Assembly (NCBI GenBank): GCA_017545185.1
Contig: JAFWQJ010000049.1
Location: 1-52,227, forward strand
Source: Oscillospiraceae bacterium
GTDB taxonomy: Bacteria; Bacillota; Clostridia; Oscillospirales; Ruminococcaceae
Direction of reading: 5' to 3'
Length of the DNA stretch: 52,227 nucleotides
Shown: piece after piece, positions 48,957 through 52,227 of the stretch
Position numbering within the stretch: position 1 is the stretch's first letter
Layout: every line of letters begins with the position of its first letter
Program-made: the position numbers and the translations under genes
The notes under the pieces: generated by a model
The model's input: only the letters and a program-made list of their open reading frames with translations
Databases searched by the model: none
What the model was told of the DNA's origin: nothing

Positions 48957-49370
48957 TCAGTGGCAGCCGCCGCAGGCCGAGCAGTCGCCGCTGCAGGAAG
49001 CCGCAGCCGTTGCGTCGAACGAATCCGGATCCTGTCCGGCGGCGCTGTATGCGATCACGCGGTTGATGCCGTCGAGCAGCTGCTCAAATTCGGCGCGCAC
49101 CGCCTGATACTGCCGCATCGCGTCGTTCGCCATGATCTGCGAATACAGGCCGCGCACCTCCTCGCCGAGTGCCTTGACGCGGGCTTCGTCCTGCTCCGGC
49201 ACGTCCTCCGCATTGCCGAGGTCAAGGCGCTTCTGATTGAACTGCGCGATCAGATTCTGCAGGTCGGTGTCCCTGTCATTTTCCTCGGACGCCTTGCGGA
49301 ATGCAAGATAGCGTTCGTCCTTCTGCAGCTCTCTGCCGAGCTGCTTTGCCATTTCGAGTAAATCTGCCAT
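48957..49370 (-). CDS. ylbF: YlbF/RicF-family regulator with a C-terminal Cys cluster
   Basis: A 137-residue protein of the YlbF/YmcA family. The helical domain is LLEMAKQLGRELQKDERYLAFRKASEENDRDTDLQNLIAQFNQKRLDLGN with a second helix pair. It ends with CSGDCSACGGCH, i.e. Cys at C-x3-C-x2-C-x2-C. In B. subtilis, YlbF (RicF) forms the RicAFT complex with YmcA and YaaT, which binds [4Fe-4S] clusters and promotes RNase Y-dependent RNA maturation. The tail here fits cluster binding. An AAAGGAG site precedes ATG 49370; upstream in-frame codons are not coding. It lies directly upstream of mutS in the conserved clostridial order. Confidence 0.9.
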   Translation of the reverse strand: MADLLEMAKQLGRELQKDERYLAFRKASEENDRDTDLQNLIAQFNQKRLDLGNAEDVPEQDEARVKALGEEVRGLYSQIMANDAMRQYQAVRAEFEQLLDGINRVIAYSAAGQDPDSFDATAAASCSGDCSACGGCH

Positions 49371-49419
49371 GGTAAAAAACTCCTTTATATCAATGATTTC
49401 AAACAGGTAAAAAAGCGGA

Positions 49420-49833
49420 TCAGGCATAGCCGGAGCCTGCGAGCTTCCAGCCCTCTGCTTCTGTATGCGTAATGATCCACTTCCAGCCGCGCTGTGTGCG
49501 GCCGTCAAAGGTCGGTTCAGAGAACACCTTGCTGGTCGTAAAGTCGGAATCCAGCACGATGATATCATCGACATCCTTGCCGTGATAGTTATGCATTTCA
49601 TCCTGCGAGAGCGCTTCGCTGTAACTGAGCTTTGTCATGAAACAGCCCTCAAAATCTCGGAAACCGCTCCTCGCAAGCGAAACTGCTTCGCGGATATCCG
49701 CCTCGGAATGCGTGCCGGTGCCGTCACTTGTCCTGACCTTTGCGAACAGCGAAATGCCGCAGGCTGCATGGTCAAGGAGCGCGGCGCCTGCCAACAGGAC
49801 TGCTGCTGTGATGATTGCTGCTTTCTTTTGCAT
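49420..49833 (-). CDS. Small exported protein of unknown function
   Basis: A 137-residue protein with a signal peptide or signal anchor (about 5-25; AAIITAAVLLAGAALL) and no lipobox I can be sure of (a Cys25 follows DHAA). The mature part is alpha/beta: SLARSGFRDFEGCFMTKLSYSE, then DVDDIIVLDSDFTTS and WKWIITHTEAEGWKLAGSGYA. The last block resembles proteins annotated as DUF4829 or small envelope proteins, but I cannot place it. AAAGGAG precedes the ATG. It lies between the endonuclease V gene and ylbF. Confidence 0.7.
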   Translation of the reverse strand: MQKKAAIITAAVLLAGAALLDHAACGISLFAKVRTSDGTGTHSEADIREAVSLARSGFRDFEGCFMTKLSYSEALSQDEMHNYHGKDVDDIIVLDSDFTTSKVFSEPTFDGRTQRGWKWIITHTEAEGWKLAGSGYA

Positions 49834-49880
49834 AATATTTCTCCTTTTTCGTTGTGCGGCGGGTTCGTTGAATACAAGCT

Positions 49881-50594
49881 TTACGCCGGATGCATTCCGC
49901 CGGAAAGCTCCGCTCTTGCGGTATGTGTTTCCAGATCGGCCAGACGGGTCGGCAGCGGGATGCGGCTTTCCTTTTCGGTGAACTGCATTGCCAGTGCTGC
50001 GGCCGTATCCAGCGAAATGTCATTGCCGACCGAGATAAACACCGGCTTCACACCGGTATGCGTCCGCAGAACGCGGCCGTACACCTCGCCGCCGATGACG
50101 ATATCCGTATAGCTGCCCGCTTCCGGGGCGGGCTCGGTATAACCGGTATCGAGCACGCGGTAATAGGTCTTTGCAACGCCGAATGCCGGGATCCCCAGCA
50201 AAAGCGCGGCGTGCGACGCGATGCCCATGTGCCGCGGATGCAGATAGCCGTTGCCGTCAAAGACGCAGAGCTCCGGGCGGTGCTGCAGCTTTCCGAATGC
50301 CTCCTGCACAAGCGGCAGTTCCCGGAATGCGAGAAATCCCGGACAGTACGGCACGGCGATCACACCGTCCGCCCGCGCAGTCTCCAGCACCGCATGGGTC
50401 TGCGCGTCCAGCACGACAATGCAGCAGACTGCGTGCTCTTTGCCGTCCGGCGCGTTCCAGTAGGCAAGGTCAATGCCCGCGACTGTTTTCAGCGCGGAAA
50501 AATCGCGGCAGTCGGTCAGCCGGAGCTTTCCGCCGAGCTGCTCCTGTATCTGCGCAAATCCGCGCTGCTTTTCAGGGGAAAGTTCACTCTGCAT
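49881..50594 (-). CDS. nfi: Endonuclease V (deoxyinosine repair)
   Basis: Endonuclease V cuts the second phosphodiester 3' of deoxyinosine, a product of adenine deamination. The 237-residue protein has the metal-binding residues at Asp42 (GIDLAYW), Glu92 in VPYCPGFLAFRELP and Asp113 in FDGNGYLHPRHMGIASHAALLLG, as in the E. coli enzyme (Asp35, Glu89, Asp110 by memory). The GGGAGGACAGCC site supports ATG 50594; an earlier in-frame start at 50618 has none. The start overlaps the end of miaB by 11 bases, so translation is coupled. Confidence 0.95.
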   Translation of the reverse strand: MQSELSPEKQRGFAQIQEQLGGKLRLTDCRDFSALKTVAGIDLAYWNAPDGKEHAVCCIVVLDAQTHAVLETARADGVIAVPYCPGFLAFRELPLVQEAFGKLQHRPELCVFDGNGYLHPRHMGIASHAALLLGIPAFGVAKTYYRVLDTGYTEPAPEAGSYTDIVIGGEVYGRVLRTHTGVKPVFISVGNDISLDTAAALAMQFTEKESRIPLPTRLADLETHTARAELSGGMHPA

Positions 50595-51978
50595 GGCTGT
50601 CCTCCCGTATGATCTCACCGGAGAGCGCCCAGTTCTTGACGCCGGTGACCTTCACATCGAGCAGCTGCCCGATCTCCTCCGGCGTGCCCGGTGCTTCGAG
50701 CACAAGGCCGTGACGGGTCTTGCCGAGCAGCAGACCCGTTTCGGGGTCGCGCTTTTCCGCAAGGAACCGGACATTCTTGCCGAGGAACCGCTTGTTGAAT
50801 TCCTCGGAGATCTCCCGCTGCCGTGCGAGCAGTCTGCTCATGCGCGCCGCGATCTGCTCCTGCGTACAGACGAATTCCATATCCGCAGCCTTGGTTCCGG
50901 CGCGTCTGCTGTAGATAAACGTATAAAGATTGTCGTACTTCACGCGCTCGACGATCTCCATGGTGCCCTCGAAATCGGCATCGGTTTCCGTCGGGAAGCC
51001 GACGATCAGGTCGCTGGAAAAGCCGAAATCGGGGTCCTTCTCTCTGGCATAATCCACAATTTTCAGATAGGTTTCCAGTGTATAATGCCGGTTCATTTCT
51101 TTGAGGACGCGGTCGCTGCCGCACTGTACCGGCAGATGCAGATGATGCTCGATATGTTTGGAGCCGAGCATCGTGTCGATCAGCTCCGGTGTCGCGTCCT
51201 TCGGGTGCGAGCTCATGAAGCGGATGAAATAATCGCCCTCGATCGCGTCAAGCCGCCGGAGCAGCGCCGGAAAATTGATCTCCTCCGCAAGGCCGCGGCC
51301 GTAGCTGTTGACGTTCTGGCCGAGCAGCAGAATCTCCTTATAGCCCTGCGCGATCAGGCCGCGCACCTCCTGCTCGATCGCTTCGGGAGTGCGGCTGCGC
51401 TCTCTGCCGCGGACATACGGCACAATGCAGTATGTGCAGAAATTGTTGCAGCCGTACATGACCGGCACACTGGCCTGAAAGCCGGAATCCCGCACGGTCG
51501 GGAGGGACTCGTCCGGCAGACCCGCAAAATCAAGCGATTCCGCACGCTTTTCCCCGCGGTAGATCTCCGCGAGCGCGCCCGGCAGACGCTCCATTGCGCC
51601 GGCGCCGAGCACCAGCTTCACAAAGGGATAGGATTTGCGGAGCAGCGCACGGACCTCCTCCTCCTCGGCCATGCAGCCGCACAGTCCGACGACCAGCCGC
51701 GGATTTTTCTCGTAGATCGGCTTTAATGCGCCGAGCCTGCCGATGACGCGGGTCTCCGCGTGTGCGCGCACGGCGCAGGCATTGAACAGAATGACATCCG
51801 CCTCCTCCGGCGTGTCGGTCAGCTCGTAGCCGAGGTCCTGCAGAATGCCCTTGTATTTTTCACCGTCACAGAAATTGAGCTGACAGCCGAAGCTCTGGAC
51901 AAATGCGCGCGCGGGATGCGTAAAGGTTTCGAGTACGGCGCGGATCTGTTCCCGGATCTGCGTGCCGGTATCTGCCAT
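50584..51978 (-). CDS. miaB: tRNA-2-methylthio-N6-dimethylallyladenosine synthase MiaB
   Basis: MiaB is a radical-SAM enzyme that adds the methylthio group to i6A37 made by MiaA. The 464-residue protein has the N-terminal UPF0004 cluster Cys at 32 (SFGCQLN), 68 (NACAVR) and 102 (GCMA), the radical-SAM motif C177-NNF-C181-TY-C184, and a C-terminal TRAM domain. The FGCQLN/CAVR forms distinguish it from RimO (11760). It has its own promoter at 52032-52060 and heads the miaB-nfi-ylbF-mutS run. Confidence 0.97.
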   Translation of the reverse strand: MADTGTQIREQIRAVLETFTHPARAFVQSFGCQLNFCDGEKYKGILQDLGYELTDTPEEADVILFNACAVRAHAETRVIGRLGALKPIYEKNPRLVVGLCGCMAEEEEVRALLRKSYPFVKLVLGAGAMERLPGALAEIYRGEKRAESLDFAGLPDESLPTVRDSGFQASVPVMYGCNNFCTYCIVPYVRGRERSRTPEAIEQEVRGLIAQGYKEILLLGQNVNSYGRGLAEEINFPALLRRLDAIEGDYFIRFMSSHPKDATPELIDTMLGSKHIEHHLHLPVQCGSDRVLKEMNRHYTLETYLKIVDYAREKDPDFGFSSDLIVGFPTETDADFEGTMEIVERVKYDNLYTFIYSRRAGTKAADMEFVCTQEQIAARMSRLLARQREISEEFNKRFLGKNVRFLAEKRDPETGLLLGKTRHGLVLEAPGTPEEIGQLLDVKVTGVKNWALSGEIIREDSHAE

Positions 51979-52031
51979 TCTAATCTTCCTTTCTCAGTTC
52001 AGCTTCACCTGTAGATAACAAGCCACTCTAT

Positions 52032-52060
52032 ATTATAACATATTATTCCGTGAATTTCAA
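52032..52060 (-). promoter_or_regulatory. Promoter for the miaB-mutS run
   Basis: On the minus strand TTGAAA (52060-52055), 17 bp and TATAAT (52037-52032), with a long AT-rich region. It lies 54 bases before the miaB start codon. Confidence 0.8.
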
Positions 52061-52149
52061 TGGGAGAGAAATGAAAAAAGTATGAAGCCTGTAGGAATGT
52101 CAATGATAGGTGACAGATTCCTTCCAAAAAAATACGAAGCACCAGAATT

Positions 52150-52204
52150 GGAAAGCCCAGCCTATGGAGGGAGCCACAGGCGACCGGAACAGGCTGGGCT
52201 TTCC
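52150..52204. repeat. 14-bp inverted repeat near the window end
   Basis: GGAAAGCCCAGCCT (52150-52163) and its exact reverse complement (52191-52204) around a 27-base spacer. On the minus strand the outer T-rich bases are a weak tail, so it may be a terminator for a gene beyond the window. No gene is seen from 52061 to the end. Confidence 0.55.
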
Positions 52205-52227
52205 GGCACTCACATGACTGCCAGATA

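Overview
The window looks like chromosome from a GC-rich, low-oxygen Firmicute of the Ruminococcus/Oscillospiraceae type. The reasons are an IspH protein fused to ribosomal-protein-S1 domains, a Thr-rich linker in front of a NodB polysaccharide deacetylase, a DivIVA/SepF/YggS division cluster, and a miaB-ylbF-mutS-mutL-miaA-hfq order typical of Clostridia. Assignment to a genus is inference; there is no rRNA in the window. I saw no tRNA, CRISPR array, phage or insertion sequence.

Layout. 1-8,926 (+): the 3' end of a polysaccharide deacetylase, a zinc-ribbon membrane protein, a D,D-carboxypeptidase and ispH-S1, then a three-gene surface operon of two related membrane proteins and a solute-binding/von Willebrand A protein. 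9,087-10,906: a VanY-like protein that has lost its zinc site, divergent from mscL. 24,034-11,179 (-): gltA, a lipoprotein, a two-component pair, yqhQ, prmC, a DUF4272 protein, a small membrane protein, recA, recX, a flavin-fold protein, rimO and pgsA. 24,195-30,539 (+): a short SpoIID-like protein, then an ABC exporter of MacB type with two different adaptor proteins. 51,978-30,756 (-): miaB, endonuclease V, an exported protein, ylbF, mutS, a small protein, mutL, a SUKH/Syd-like protein, a cysteine hydrolase, a GNAT enzyme, miaA, hfq, an HlyD-like anchor, yggS, sepF, divIVA, lspA, an RluA-type pseudouridine synthase, a redox/GNAT fusion, a NUDIX enzyme, pssA, psd and mreB.

Most genes are housekeeping: mismatch and alkyl/inosine repair (MutS, MutL, endonuclease V, RecA, RecX), tRNA and ribosome modification (MiaA, MiaB, RimO, PrmC), phospholipid synthesis (PgsA, PssA, Psd), and cell shape and division (MreB, DivIVA, SepF). 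Several promoters are near consensus; the gltA promoter is a perfect TTGACA-N17-TATAAT.

The most unusual content is not in the ordinary genes. (1) A family of hairpin-rich intergenic elements sits directly against stop codons; two long copies flank mutL and keep the same stems by compensatory base changes. (2) A second short repeat could fold as a pseudoknot. (3) A full-length VanY homologue has every expected zinc ligand replaced. (4) ispH-S1 has an internal Shine-Dalgarno/ATG, and a possible internal promoter, exactly at the domain junction. (5) The exporter has two adaptors, one carrying an extra domain inside its coiled-coil hairpin. All calls rest on reading the sequence and on recalled family motifs; no search was run.
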